From Ilex aquifolium (lineage: Eukaryota; Streptophyta; Magnoliopsida; Aquifoliales; Aquifoliaceae), in assembly GCA_951799425.1 (NCBI GenBank), contig OX637403.1, forward strand, positions 25,386,811 to 25,450,810: 64,000 nt of DNA, in the 5' to 3' direction. Position 1 is the stretch's first letter; every line of letters begins with the position of its first letter. A program made the position numbers and the translations under genes. The notes under the pieces are model-generated. The model had not been told where the DNA came from, ran no database searches, and saw only the letters and a program-made list of their open reading frames with translations. Shown here one piece after another: positions 27,401-38,299 of this stretch.

Positions 27401-30400
27401 TTTTTTTTCGATACGATTCACGATTCTCAAATTTAGGATTCCGATTCACGATACGAATCGCGATTTGACAACTATAGAACTGAATTTAATTAGTTCACTT
27501 AATTAATAATGTTTCTGAATTCAAATTAAATTCCTTAATTAAGTTACTAAATTGAATCAATTCCATTAATTTAACATAATTTATTCTTCCAATTAAATCC
27601 CTTAATTAAATTAATTTTGTTTTCAAATTAAGACCAAGTCACATGAATCTCATTAATTATGTCAGCTATGTCTTGCTAAAAAAAGAGAAAATATTGAGGT
27701 CCCTAAACAAGAGGACAACTAATGCTGTTAAAATCAGTTTCTTAAAAGATATAACATTGCTAAACCTGGAATTTTCCATATTCGACCAATCTCATTGTTT
27801 TTTTGCTAATATTTTGCCAGCCAGTTTCATTTATAGGATAGACGTGATCCAAAAGAAACTTCCAAATGGGAAACAAAATCTGCTACAGTCTCAGTGCAAT
27901 TTCAAATTATTTACTCGTACTTTCTGAAGATTATCGTTAAGGGGGCAAATATGTTTTACTATCTAAAGTGGTCCTTTTGGACTGAAAAACTCTTTGCTCA
28001 GACTTGTTGACCCATAAGTGGCATGTCATGGACTAATGCTCCTTCCCCCCCCCCGACCCAAAAAAAAAAACATCAAAAAGAAAGAATTAGTATAGGCTGG
28101 AAAGAAACATGCCTTCTAGCATATCTATGCATTGAGTGCTTGTTCTCAAACTCCAGAATGTGTTTTTACATTTGTAACCTTGGCTTTTACCTATTTTACC
28201 TACTTTATTTCCTAGAAGACTTGTTATTTTTTGAAAAATGCTCTGATGAATCATATTAAACACTAGAGAAAAAGAGAGATGGAGAGAGAGAGACAAACAA
28301 CAAAATCAAGATCTCATATAATGGTCAATATGGACAGAGGTTAGGAGAGACTTGTTGGTTTGGTGTCTTTGTGGTAAGTTTGCTGCTTGTGTTCAGAGAG
28401 TAATAAGGTGCTGAGGATTCAAGAATAGATCAATTCAACTATCTTTATTATTTGTGCATTTTATTCATGGTGTAAGCCTTGCATGGCATGGTTAAGCGAT
28501 ACCGATATGGTTGACTCGCGTCATATCCAATTTGACACTTTTCCATTAGATACTGTTCTATATTACGTATAAACCACGAGTCTCGCATAACTCAGCTGAG
28601 TCGTTTGAGACGTATTCGTGTCATCTCTAATTCATCTCTTAATTCCCAAGTTATCATCACTAAAACAGACAATGTTAATACGCGACGCTGCGGCACGACT
28701 AAAATCTCTTGTCATGTTCAACGTTTTCTCATTGGTCATATTGCCTAATACCATTTTGCATGCTGCAACCGATATGTCTTTGAGCCCACCAAATCGATAA
28801 TTAATATTGCTACCTTAAACCATGTTGCATGGTTAACATGCTTCATACAGTGGTTTGAATGAACTTTATTAGGAACATAGTTGTTAGTATCGTACGATAC
28901 GCAATACGTATCGTACGATACGTCACGATACAGCCCTAAACCGATACGGATCGTAGTTATGTATCGTTTTTGCATTGTATCATCCGATACATGATACGTT
29001 TTTACGATACAATACGATACGTATCGGTACGATACGCACGAAACGCGAAGTCGCTGTTTAATTTTTTTTTTGACAGCCTGATTCGCATCAGAGATGAAGA
29101 CACCGAAGCAAAAACAACAGAGATGAAGCCACCGAAGCCAACAGAGATGAATACACTGAAGCCCACAAATCAGAGAATAGAGAAAATGCCAAAAAAAAGG
29201 CAACAGAGATGAAGAAGACAAGAATTACCATGCAACAAATCAACAAAAACACCCAAGTAAAAGCAAATCAAACAAATTTTGAAATTGAAAAAAATATCAA
29301 TACTAACCTGTAAATTTCGGATGAAACCCTAGGTTGATTTTTAACACTAACCTGTTAGTCTCACGATCTCTCTTCATCGCTGTTTGCTGCGACCACGAGA
29401 TACCAGCCAGGTATGTTCTTCTTCTCTCTCTTTCTCCGGCATCGCCCATCGACCACGCTGTGAGCTGCGACCACACCCATCGATCGCCATCGCCTCTCGC
29501 CTTTGAGGTTGCCTCTCGCCTCTTCTCTCTGTCTCTGTGTTCTTTTGTTCGTGGGTCACAAGACTCACGGTTGTGCAGATATATATATATTTTTTTTGGT
29601 TATAAGTATAAAAAATTACATTTAATACCCCACTACATTATAACTTTTTATTTTTAAGTATATATAAGTACCATTAATTTAATTTGATACCTTTTATAAT
29701 TTTTTTAATTTTAGTAAATTATATTGGTGACTTAAATAGTAGGTAGAATATTAATGAAATGTTATGTTTTTATGAGCCTATGATTTTTTTTCAAAAGAAT
29801 ATATATTTTATTATTAATTATTTAAAATTACGCTGTATCTTATGATACACGATACACGATACGATACGATACACTATTTTTAAAAAACGATACACCTTCC
29901 GATACACAATTTGATAACTATGATTAAGAATATGTTTGTAATTGACTAATTTTGTGAAGTCTTATATAATCTCTACCGAATTGCATAGTCAACAAATTAC
30001 AAAGTACAAGCTCCGAAAACATTAAATGAAGAGAGGAGTTCAAGTTACAACAACACATCAATATTATCCGAATGTACCTTTAAACTTAGGACAAAAGTAA
30101 TGACCTTAGAGACCTAAGAATCCTTCGTTCAATTCTAGACTTAGTATGATTAGAATAAAATGGAATCGGTATTTAATCCATTAATGACTCTTAGGTGTTC
30201 TTTATAGAAAAGTTTTTCTAAACATTTATTGTGTTTTGAAAATATAGGATTGAGTCATTATCGGACCTTATTTGAACAATACCTTTTAGTGTTCCATAGG
30301 ACAAATTTTTACTTGGTTTCTAGATTAAAAATCAGTAAGGACCGCCCTCTGCTTGCTTGCCTTCGGTTAGAGCTATCTCTGAACATTTAGGGATAAAATC

Positions 30401-33400
30401 AAGAAAGGTTGACAGGTTGAATAGTAGAGACCGCCCTCTGGGTCACTCTCAGACTGCACGAGCAGTCTTGAGACAGCCCAACCTGTCCTGAGGTCACTGG
30501 AGAGGTTCTTGCTCTTCTGTTATGGTTTGAATTCTTTTTTCATTATAGCAGTCACTGCCCTCTCACTGGTCGAAGGGTCGTTCTTGAATTTTAATTTACT
30601 TGGTTCCCAAGACAAACTCTATTTCGAGCCTATAAATAGAGTGAAGCCTTCCCATGTTATGGTAAGCCTCTTGAGAGAAAATTCAGCCTATCTAACATCT
30701 AGAGAGCTTCCTGAACAACCCTAGATGGCAAAATCCATCTTGATACTTTAATCCAACCTCACGTATTGGAGATGAAGATATATTTTTAAGATCTACCAAA
30801 CCCATTGGAGTAGTGTGAATATCGAGAATATTGGGTGCATCCTAGAAGATTGCTCGAGGGCTAAACGACTCATGCGATGGTGAGTTCAAGTGAAGTTACA
30901 CATAACATTGAAGTGGGAGTTTTGGCGGAGAGATCTATTGAAGGAAAGGAATGTCTAACCATGATATTGGTTAAGGTGTCAATCTCAAGTACGTGGAAAT
31001 TGACTTCGAGTATGGTGGATTAGGCTGTTGGTGAACCCCGAGTAATTCTCCACGATTTTTCTCGAGAAGGGTTGTCGCGTCAATAAATTGCATGTGTTGT
31101 GAATGTTCTTGTTAATTGCTTTAATTCAACATATACACACACGCACACACTTGTAATTGCACACACAATGTTTGATGAATTGCCTTTTTAATTGTTTTTT
31201 TTGATTCATTCATCAACGAGGGTTTTGTAATCAATCAATTGACTTGGTTGGGATCGTCGTTGTGAGATTGAATGTTAATCGATTAATTACATATCACTAC
31301 ATCAATTATATGACAGGATTTCTTGGTTTGTAAAAGGGGTTCAAACACTTAATTGATAAATCATTCATCAAATTGGTAATTGGGGTGGGTTAGGTTAATA
31401 TTCGTATTTGTTTTGATTAAAATTGGATTAACCTATTTATCGTCTCTCTATATTGTGTCTTAATCCCACGTGTAATAATTGTGAGAGACGATCCACCCCC
31501 GTATATTCAACAACCTTGTATATATTGGTTCAATTTTTGAGTGAAACAGGTTTGAAATGTTTTCGACCTCGTAAAGCAGTCTACAGTCATGTGTTCTACA
31601 TTCCTAGTTCTGCCTTTCCTTTTGATGTTCAGTTGGTTATCACTTCACAATTAGTTGATTTTCTTCCATTTATGCCTTCCAACATCTACCTAGTGTATTT
31701 ATTCCATTGTTTCTGCTAATAATTTCTTCCCTAGGCACACACACTGAAAAATATCCAAGTTTTGGATGCTCTCATTATGCATTTGTTTTGCTTCTCTGAT
31801 ATCCATGACTGTCTCGTAACGTATGGCAGGTTTCATAGCTGTTCTATATAATTATAGTCTCAGCTTGATAATACTAAGGTTTCTAGCAGTACATAGCATC
31901 CTGTACTTTACCCATACTGCTTCAAATTGTGAGCTACATCCTCTAAGAGCTCTCCCTAGATACAAATGATCGAGGTTCATTGAAACAAATGTTACTATTT
32001 GGCATTTCTTGGCCAGCCTTATTTTTCACAGTTTGCTATAATAACATTCCAGTTATGTATACTCGTTAGTTTTAAATCATTTTATCATGACTTTTATGAA
32101 CATTTATGTCAACTTCAATTTCATCAATACACATCTAGGGAGCACAGATACTTCCCGGGGGTGCTGTGGGAGTGTCTGACTCGGACACGCGTTTGACACG
32201 GCCAGACATGTGTCTGACACAGCTAGAAGTATTTTGAATAGTGAATTCAGTTAGACACGATTAGGACCCGACCAGGATACAACCAAGATTTTTTTTAATC
32301 TCACGATTATGAATGTCAATGGATGTAATAATGTTTGATGAAAATGGTGAATGTTTATTTTGATTTATTTCAATTTTAATCAAAAAATTAACATTTGCGA
32401 TGTCTTATTATTAATATTGTTATAAAGTATGTTTTGTTTTTAATATATTACAATTCTATTATTGTCTAAGAAATATATAATATTTTTTTAATTAGACGTA
32501 TCCTTGTTGTATTTGTGTCCTATATTTTTTAATTTTGCCATATCCCCGTGTCTGTATCGTATCTGATTCGACACACGTCTGTGTCGGTGCTTGCTTCCTA
32601 GATACACATGATAGCCTTATCATGAATTTTTCAATTAATGCATCCATGACTAAGAGAAAAAGGGTGAGTGACTGGCGCAGCTGTAAAAATATTTGGTAAA
32701 CAACCATGAGGTTGTGGGTTCAAAATTGAGAGTAGTCACTTTATGCAATTAATGCCAAATGCTAAGTATGTGTCAAGTCCATCTTTCCTAGCTTCCCTAA
32801 TTAGGGGATGCAATATAGAAGCTAAGACAATAGACAAAACATCAAGATTCTAATGGCTTCATTGCCATCTTTAATATACATATAAACTCGGAATAATAAA
32901 TTTTTTTTTCATTGCAGATAATTTTCATTTCTTTAAATCACCCAGGTTTTATTGATGAAAAATATAGTTAAATGTTTTGATATGAACACCAGGGAAACAA
33001 CCTCTTCGTATTCAAGAGTAAGACTGTGAACATCTAACTTTTCTCAGACCCTACAGTGGCGGGAGCCTCATGCACTGGGCCGCCCTTTTTTTATTTTAAT
33101 ATCAAAACTGATATTCAAATGATTCACTTTTCCAAGAGACCTGAATAATATGTCAAGCTATGTCTAGGGAATATAGGAAATAGTCCCAATGTCACTATAT
33201 ACCGAATGTTGATCTCATCTAACTGAAATGTTATGGAGGATGTGGACTATGTATTGTTTTCAATTTCCTTCTCATGGCATGGCTTCCCTTGATCTGAAGT
33301 ATGCAATTCATTCTTTCATGCACTTTCTTGAGTGACAATTCTTCTAATACCCTTGCAACAGACCTCAGTTTTGTAGCAATACGCCAGTGCAACTATTTAG

Positions 33401-36400
33401 TATTATTGGACATCGAGAATACTTACTTTCCTTTCTTCGGGAAAAAAAAGTGAGGATGGCTGCTACAACTGTTCACCACAATCTCCCCCCCAAAAAAAAA
33501 GGGTTCCTCAGGCTTTCATTGTTTTATGTATACTTTTGTTACTTAGGTGCATACGACTTGAAAAGTTGTATAATGTTTTGCATATTTATTTGCAAAAGGT
33601 TATTTAACTGATCAAATTAGCTATTTTATTTACATATGCTCATTTGAATTCTCTATCTTGATTTATTCTTGTTCTTTATTTGTGATTTTAGGTTATGCCT
33701 CCACTCTGGTGCAGGTTGGATAGATTATGGTTTTCACATCCTGGAGTTCTGGTGGGAACTTTGACAAGACAACCTTTTCTCTGTCCTTTGGACCATGTGT
33801 TTGAGGTACTGCTCAGTTGTTGAAACTGCTACTACAAATCTTTCGCAGGCACAAGGGAAATATTTCAGTAACAATGGAAAAAAACTGTTGTTTACAAATG
33901 CTTTTTTTTTTTTTCTTCTGAGTGCTAAAATAATTTTCCAGGTCTTGCTTGTATATTTGATGGTGTCGCTTGCTAAAAGTATCTCTTGAAGCAACTTTTT
34001 CGTGTGATGAAACAACCTAAAATGCTTACCAAGATATTATGACGAAAGATACTTGAACAATGATGCAAATGATTACTTGGCATTACAATCTTTAACTAGA
34101 TGGTATTTTCCTTGTTCTTCTAGCATAATTCCTCCAATTGATCTGGCCTGTTCCTGTTAGATATCATTGGAATGAAATTCATTTTTGGTTTTGGTCACAA
34201 GCATCTATTATTTTTCTTCCTTTGGTGTTGCTCATCACACATCCTTTTCTTTCTGATTTTGTTCGGGAACCAGTTGAAGAAAAGGCTAATTACATTGTAT
34301 TGTTCATAGCTGAGTTTGTGCATTAAATTGAAGGGTGTTAAATGCTACAAATTAAAGATCCTAAGTGGATGAAACCAACTATCTCATTCCACACCAACCT
34401 GGTTAATATTCCTAATGAAGCAAGCGCTGCCTGTAGGTGAATGTCATGTTGAAGGAACTGCCAGAGGAGGAATTTGGGCCCGGAATCAGTTTGAGGGAGT
34501 ATTCTTTCTTCAACAATCCATCAGTTCCGAGACAGGTATGTTCATTTAGCGTCACACAGAACAAATCTTATCCTTTCACTAAATGATGAACTTCTTTCCT
34601 ATTAATGTTTTTTTTCTCAGGTAAAAGAGTCATGGCTTGATGTACATCTCTGTCACGAAGGGTCCCAAGGTTGCCAAATATCAAACAACACTATTTCAGT
34701 GGGCAAAATCAAATTTCCTAAGTACAGTAATGAAGAAACGGTAATGCGATTACTTCACAAAATACTTCATGATATCCTGTTTGATAAATCTCAAAGTTCT
34801 CAGATGCTTAAAAGATTTAATCATTATGCTTAACTAGCTATACTAGGTTCAGTGGATCTTGACGGCCTGCCTTTCCTCATATGTTACATAGGAACTTAAA
34901 GTAACAGATTCAGGCTTTGCTCCACTAAGAAATGAAATGAAATCAAATATTTAGATCATTCTAACTAAGACATCAGAAGTGGTACAAGTCATTTTTAGGC
35001 TAGAGGAAACTGTGTAAGATTATTTAGCCTCGTTAATAATGCCAGGGAAGGGCAGGACCAAAATCAATGTGGGCTGGGATAGTAAGGAGAGACATGGTAG
35101 CATGTGGTTCAATTGAAATGACGGCTCTAGATAGTGAAATGATGTTGTAGCATCATGTAGCTGATTCCTATCAGGACAACGCATTGTTGAGTTGAATAGA
35201 ATCGTGAATCTGATAGAGCCTCATGGATATGTTTGTGCTATCCTTCAACTCGAAACATGGGTTGTTGGTGCTTGACCTGTATACAGCTTGGAAACCTGGA
35301 TCATTGACTCAAAACAGCTAGACAGCTTTTTTTCAAGTTATTTGGAACTCCAGACAGTGTGTGGATGCTTCCTAGGAGGTTCTTAAAGCAAGCGAAGGAT
35401 TTTGTTTGTCATACTACTACATTTTTTAAATAGCTCTACTAATGGACTTTTTATTTCTGAAAAATGGATGTAATTCTTGCTCAGCGTGATTCCGAAATGT
35501 GATTGGTTTGCACAAGGGTCTATCAAAACTCCAGGCTGATCTTATATTTGTCTCACCTGTTGGAGAAGCTCATTCCTGAGTTGTGATTTTTTTTCCGGTG
35601 CTAAAATCTATGCCTCTGTTTTTTATACTTGAATTTTTTGGACATCTTTTTAAAATTACATCATTGTAAGCAATTGTCCTTCCTCTGAAATGGAGACATG
35701 GGGGAAAATTATCATTGCAGCCACTGAGGTAAAAAGTGTAGGGACTCTTTCCATCCCCATCCACTCAACCTTTTACTTTTCATTCCAAACGGTGCTATTC
35801 ATAAGATTCCAGAAGGTTCTCTTAAACATGGAAAGAACACAGTAAATTTCATGAGAATTATTACATGAATGGAGAATCGAGAATTGGTAGAGAATTTTTT
35901 GATCGGCCTAATTTTTGTCTTTGCGGAGTAGATTGTGTGTTGGGTTTGCTCATACTTTTTAGTTACAGAGTCTGATTGTAGGTTCCAGGCTTCATTTAGG
36001 ACAATGATATGGGCTTATGCTGGCTTGTAATAACCCATTCTGGCTATTGCACCAAATTATCTCAGGTCTTGGTGATCTTCATTAAAATTATGAAACCCGT
36101 TGTGTAGATGTTTCCTTTTTTTTTTTTTGTTTCTGTGGAATGTGTGTGCTGTATCCTTGTCATCTACGAACTTTATACCTTTGTTGAATTGAAGTGTTTG
36201 TCTCTCCGAACTCCCTGTGGTCTCTATTGACCTTTGCTTGTTTGTTATTAACAGTTCCAAAGAGTATTCTCCTCATTTAAGGATGTCAAAGTCATACAAT
36301 TCTCATCAATGCAAGATGCCTTTGTAGGTTTTGCTGATAAGGCAAGTTCTTACATCTGTGTTTCATTTAGGATAAATTTACCAGTGATATGTAATGATCA

Positions 36401-36614
36401 TGTTTAATGATACGAATATCCTAACTGCACTTAAATGCATTATTAGACAAGGGAGGAACGGTTCAGAAGTCGTGTGAAGCGGTATTTAGGGATATGGTGT
36501 TGTGTGGAAAATCACACTCCCGGTCACATATATTATGACATGTATTGGGATGAGAAACCTGGTTGGAAACCAATTCCACCCCAAACTCCAGAAGATGATC
36601 ATCCACCTTGGTGA
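15363..36614 (+). CDS. XEG113: XEG113-type GT77 arabinosyltransferase, 13 exons
   Basis: Exons are 15363-15546, 16804-17094, 17194-17399, 18091-18196, 21221-21477, 21681-21816, 22421-22515, 22612-22665, 33692-33805, 34437-34535, 34621-34740, 36255-36341 and 36447-36614. They join in frame to 638 residues, close to the roughly 640 I recall for the Arabidopsis protein. Residues 15-40 form a type II signal anchor. The nucleotide-diphospho-sugar transferase domain follows, with GNYAFLDFILTWAKHL, GVPVFDMG and the DxD motif in MCDTDMVWLK (Asp220, Asp222). Conserved blocks include AAYNVGIFHWRPT, DQNGFNDLVH and TLVMPPLWCRLDRLW. Family knowledge: XEG113 acts in the Golgi, transferring arabinofuranose onto hydroxyproline-linked arabinosides of extensins. 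No stop or frameshift interrupts the exons, and all splice sites are consensus except one GC donor. Confidence 0.93.
18197..21220 (+). other. Intron 4 of XEG113 (3.0 kb)
   Basis: The donor is CAACAAG|GTAAAG and the acceptor TTTGGGACAG|TTGG. The interior is less AT-rich than the flanking introns and reads like a decayed transposon or pseudogene. I found no motif that identifies it. A SINE-tail-like piece lies near its start. Confidence 0.6.
18393..18437 (+). mobile_element. Decayed Au-like SINE 3' end
   Basis: The stretch AGTGAGAGTCTCGTGCATTG followed by AACTGCCC resembles the 3' end of plant Au SINEs (AGCGGGAGCTTAGTGCACCG, then GGCTGCCC, as I recall it). Only this end is recognisable, so it is a diverged fragment. 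Confidence 0.4.
24174..24367 (+). repeat. 5' LTR of the copia element
   Basis: It starts TGTTGGAGTTATTTCC and ends CTAAATATTTTAAGT directly before the primer-binding site. It contains a TATA-like TATATATAC near 24307 and an internal repeat of TTGGAGTTATTTCCTAGTTT that accounts for its extra length relative to the 3' LTR. Confidence 0.85.
24817..25315 (-). repeat. Inverted copy of the copia 5' LTR, PBS and leader
   Basis: Read on the minus strand, this block repeats the element's own first 500 bases: LTR, primer-binding site (complement GCTCTGATACCA at 25110-25121) and the leader with its GTGAACAGTGCCGAAGTACT repeats. It is bracketed by direct copies of TAGGGTTTGTTGATTTTGGC (near 24776 and 25316). 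The result is a palindrome with arms of about 500 bp around a spacer of roughly 120 bp. The inverted LTR ends in AAATAACTACAA just before the second bracket copy. Confidence 0.88.
25404..25689 (+). repeat. Two-copy direct repeat in the copia leader/gag region
   Basis: A block from GGGCACCGTGACCTGATTAT to CTCTCTATTTATTTTA occurs at 25404-25514 and 25577-25687, a period of 173. It precedes the first gag-like codons and may represent a duplicated leader. Confidence 0.75.
26376..26551 (+). repeat. 3' LTR of the copia element
   Basis: It matches the 5' LTR from TGTTGGAGTTATTTCC through the TATATATGCGGGGGCT region to CTAAATATTTCAAGT, and is preceded by the polypurine tract. It has one fewer internal TTGGAGTTATTTCC repeat than the 5' copy. 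Confidence 0.85.
26673..27476. mobile_element. hAT-like MITE with GATTCG subterminal words
   Basis: The target duplication is GAACTGAA (8 bp, exact) at 26665-26672 and 27477-27484. Termini are CATAGTTATCAAAATCG and, in complement, TATAGTTGTCAAATCGCG. Both subterminal regions are packed with ATTCG/CGATTCG words in both orientations. An 8-bp duplication with short TIRs and many short subterminal repeats is typical of the hAT superfamily. There is no transposase. Confidence 0.82.
28876..29922. mobile_element. hAT-like MITE with CGATAC subterminal words
   Basis: The target duplication is ATTAGGAA at 28868-28875 against ATTAAGAA at 29923-29930 (one mismatch). The ends begin CATAGTTGTTAGTATCG and, in complement, CATAGTTATCAAATTGTG, close to the termini of the element at 26673. 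Its subterminal repeats, however, are CGATAC/GTATCG. The centre (about 29070-29220) has AGAGATGAAG-type repeats and some low-complexity open frames that I do not regard as genes. Confidence 0.8.
30280..31480. other. Possible solo LTR or repeat relic of unknown family
   Basis: The stretch has a TATA box in an LTR-like setting (AGCCTATAAATAGAGTGAAG near 30628), followed by CTTGAGAGAAAATTCAGCCT. It also carries a repeated word GACCGCCCTCTG (near 30341 and 30430). I found no second copy, primer-binding site or target duplication in the window, so the identity is unproven. Confidence 0.3.
32135..32601. mobile_element. hAT-like MITE with GTGTCTGACAC subterminal words
   Basis: The target duplication is ATACACAT (8 bp, exact) at 32127-32134 and 32602-32609. 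Termini are CTAGGGAGCACAGATAC and, in complement, CTAGGAAGCAAGCACCGAC. Subterminal words are GTGTCTGACAC, GACACG and GTGTCG on both sides. It has no coding capacity. Confidence 0.83.
32660..32830 (+). mobile_element. Au-like SINE, diverged
   Basis: GACTGGCGCAGCTGTAAAAA looks like an A box and GAGGTTGTGGGTTCAAAATT like a B box, about 45 bases apart. Both resemble the 5' tRNA-like part of plant Au SINEs (TGGCGCAACTGGTAAAG and GTCACGGGTTCGAG, from memory). The 3' half is not clearly matched. Confidence 0.5.
32990..33098 (+). mobile_element. Au SINE 3' portion
   Basis: The order GGGAAACAACCTCTT, GAGTAAGACTGTGAACAT, CAGACCCTACAGTGGCGGGA, GCCTCATGCACTGGG, CCGCCC and poly-T matches the body and tail of the Au SINE family as I know it, with substitutions. 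The 5' tRNA-like part is absent or too decayed to see. It may be the displaced 3' half of the copy at 32660. Confidence 0.7.
34741..36254 (+). other. Intron 11 of XEG113 (1.5 kb)
   Basis: The donor is GAAACG|GTAATG and the acceptor GTTATTAACAG|TTCC. Apart from a poly-T run near 36115-36128, nothing recognisable is seen inside. Confidence 0.7.
36342..36446 (+). other. GC-AG intron (intron 12 of XEG113)
   Basis: The donor reads AAG|GCAAGT and the acceptor TATTAG|ACA. Only this pair keeps the frame from GFADK into TREERF. GC-AG introns are a known minority class spliced by the major spliceosome when the rest of the donor is optimal, as it is here. The other 11 introns have GT donors. Confidence 0.85.
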
Positions 36615-37190
36615 GGACTGGTTTCAACTTCAAAGTAGTCAATACACCAACTGAACGGCATAGATACACAGAAGGAATGCAATTTCAAGCATTGTTCCAG
36701 TATCTAGGTGACATAGAGAATCAAAAGAGTTGTATCCATGTTAATGGACTTTATTTTTATGCTAATAGACTTGTCATTTGTGTATCTAACCTTGTATAGT
36801 GAAGATAGTGTTCTTGTGTACGAGTATAGAAGAAATTTTGACCCGTCCACCTTACAAAAAATGCACAAGCAAATAAAGATGGAGGTTAATGATTTTGAGA
36901 TGAGCCTGGCATCTTCATTTCTAAATGTTCTCCTTTTAGAAATTTATGATGTAATTGATCACTTTTTAGATTTTATTGTTCTAGGGAGTGAAATGTGTAT
37001 TTTCCAATACAGCATAATTGTGGATATCTTGTCTCCAATCTTATCTTCTATATTTGCTGTATCAAACAAAGGCAGGGCAGTGAACGACTTTTTTGTACCT
37101 AAAAATAATAACTTGTCACTTTGGTTTTGTCGCTGCATTTGTTTGCAAATGCTTCCGGTATTTTTCTACAAGCTGAGGCCCATATCATAG

Positions 37191-37638
37191 GTTCCATTGC
37201 ATCTCCGAACAGTCACCAGTGCTGTTGCTATTCTTTTCCCACCTGGACTAGCTTGGGTTCAGGTCAGTCTCGCTCCCTCCCTCCCTCCTTCCCTCCCTCC
37301 CTGATGTCTTACCCTCTTTGTAATCAAGTCTATCTTGGTACAATAGTTTTATATTCCCATCTATTATTGTTGTTATAGTTTTGACTTGTACATATGGAAT
37401 TCACTATCAGTTTTACAAGTCTGAGTATACAAGGGAAATGATGCCTCCCCCCCTCCCAAAAGGCGTGTGTCACACATATTTTTTTTGAAACATTGCAACA
37501 TTGCAGGAATTGTTGCATCAAGTGGAAATCTGGCATGACTACAAGTTGAACTTCTTAGCAGAATGGCAGCAGCAGTGTAGGATTCTGGGAAATATCAGGT
37601 CATGGCAGGTTTCATATCCACGATATTTAGGTCGATGA
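37191..37638 (+). pseudogene. Two orphan coding exons of an unidentified gene
   Basis: Exon A (37191-37262, 24 codons) sits between a CATATCATAG acceptor and a CAG|GTCAGT donor and reads VPLHLRTVTSAVAILFPPGL then AWVQ. Exon B (37507-37638) follows an ATTGCAG acceptor, keeps the same phase and reads ELLHQVEIWHDYKLNFLAEW onward to a stop, ending YPRYLGR. The phase match, splice signals and balanced amino-acid composition argue for real terminal exons. I do not recognise the protein. No upstream exons were found between it and XEG113, so it is probably a gene fragment, though an alternative 3' end of a neighbouring transcript is possible. Confidence 0.45.
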
Positions 37639-38299
37639 TGGCACAGGTAAACTCTTACCAAATTGTTATTGGGAAAATTGACTGCTGGCTACATCCTACT
37701 TCCTTAGGCGAGTGCCCTTCCGTTCAATATTTTTCATGCCCAATAGAAGCTGATTTTATGAGTTTTTTTGTTTTCGATTTTTTAGAGTTTTGTCGCAGGT
37801 TTTACATAACTTATTAGTTTATTATATTTATAAAAATATTATTAGTGAAGAAAAAAAATTTGAAATTCATACATTTGATCCTTTCTACGTACAATAATGG
37901 GAAAATACTATAGTAACACATTTTTATTTTTTAGTACTATACTAAAAAATAAAAATAAAAAGTGAAAAAAATCCCAACAGGTGATAAATTTCATCTAAAA
38001 AGTGGTAAGTTTCGCCCAAAATGATGGCAAGTGAACCCAAAAGACGAGTGCACATTAAAAGTTGATAAGTAATATTCAAAAGGTGATTAAATATTTTAAA
38101 AAAATAAAATAAATGATAATGTTTTGAAATATTTTTTTAGTCAAATCGTTGTTAATATAGTTTATTAGGATTAGTAGATTTCAAAGGTTTCATTTTCTTT
38201 TATATTCTAGGATTTTGAGAACTTGTATATATTTTTTCTTTAGTGGGAAAAGGGTTGGTGCCTAAGATATTTTGAAGATGCTCGAGCATGCCTGGGGGC
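37639..38299. other. AT-rich intergenic DNA
   Basis: Nothing beyond simple A/T-rich sequence is seen. A short unit TAAAAAATAAAAATAAAAA near 37942 is low complexity. Confidence 0.6.

Larger units (their letters stand above)
22666..33691 (+). other. Intron 8 of XEG113 (11.0 kb), filled with transposons
   Basis: The donor ACACTG|GTGAGA and acceptor GATTTTAG|GTTATG join TLV to MPPLWC in frame. Inside lie a 2.4-kb copia derivative, three hAT-like MITEs, a possible LTR relic and two SINE fragments. The flanking introns are 96 and 631 bases, so this intron grew mainly by insertion. Between the elements I see no gene. Confidence 0.85.

Noticed and set aside
28745-29221. 158-codon minus-strand frame in the hAT-like MITE
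   Set aside because: Half of it translates the GTATCG/CGATAC repeats (RYVSYCI and similar), and the rest has no recognisable motif. It is not a transposase.
29334-29657. 107-codon plus-strand frame near the MITE centre
   Set aside because: It is Ser/Leu/Cys-rich low complexity with no start context or motifs, and it lies inside a transposon.
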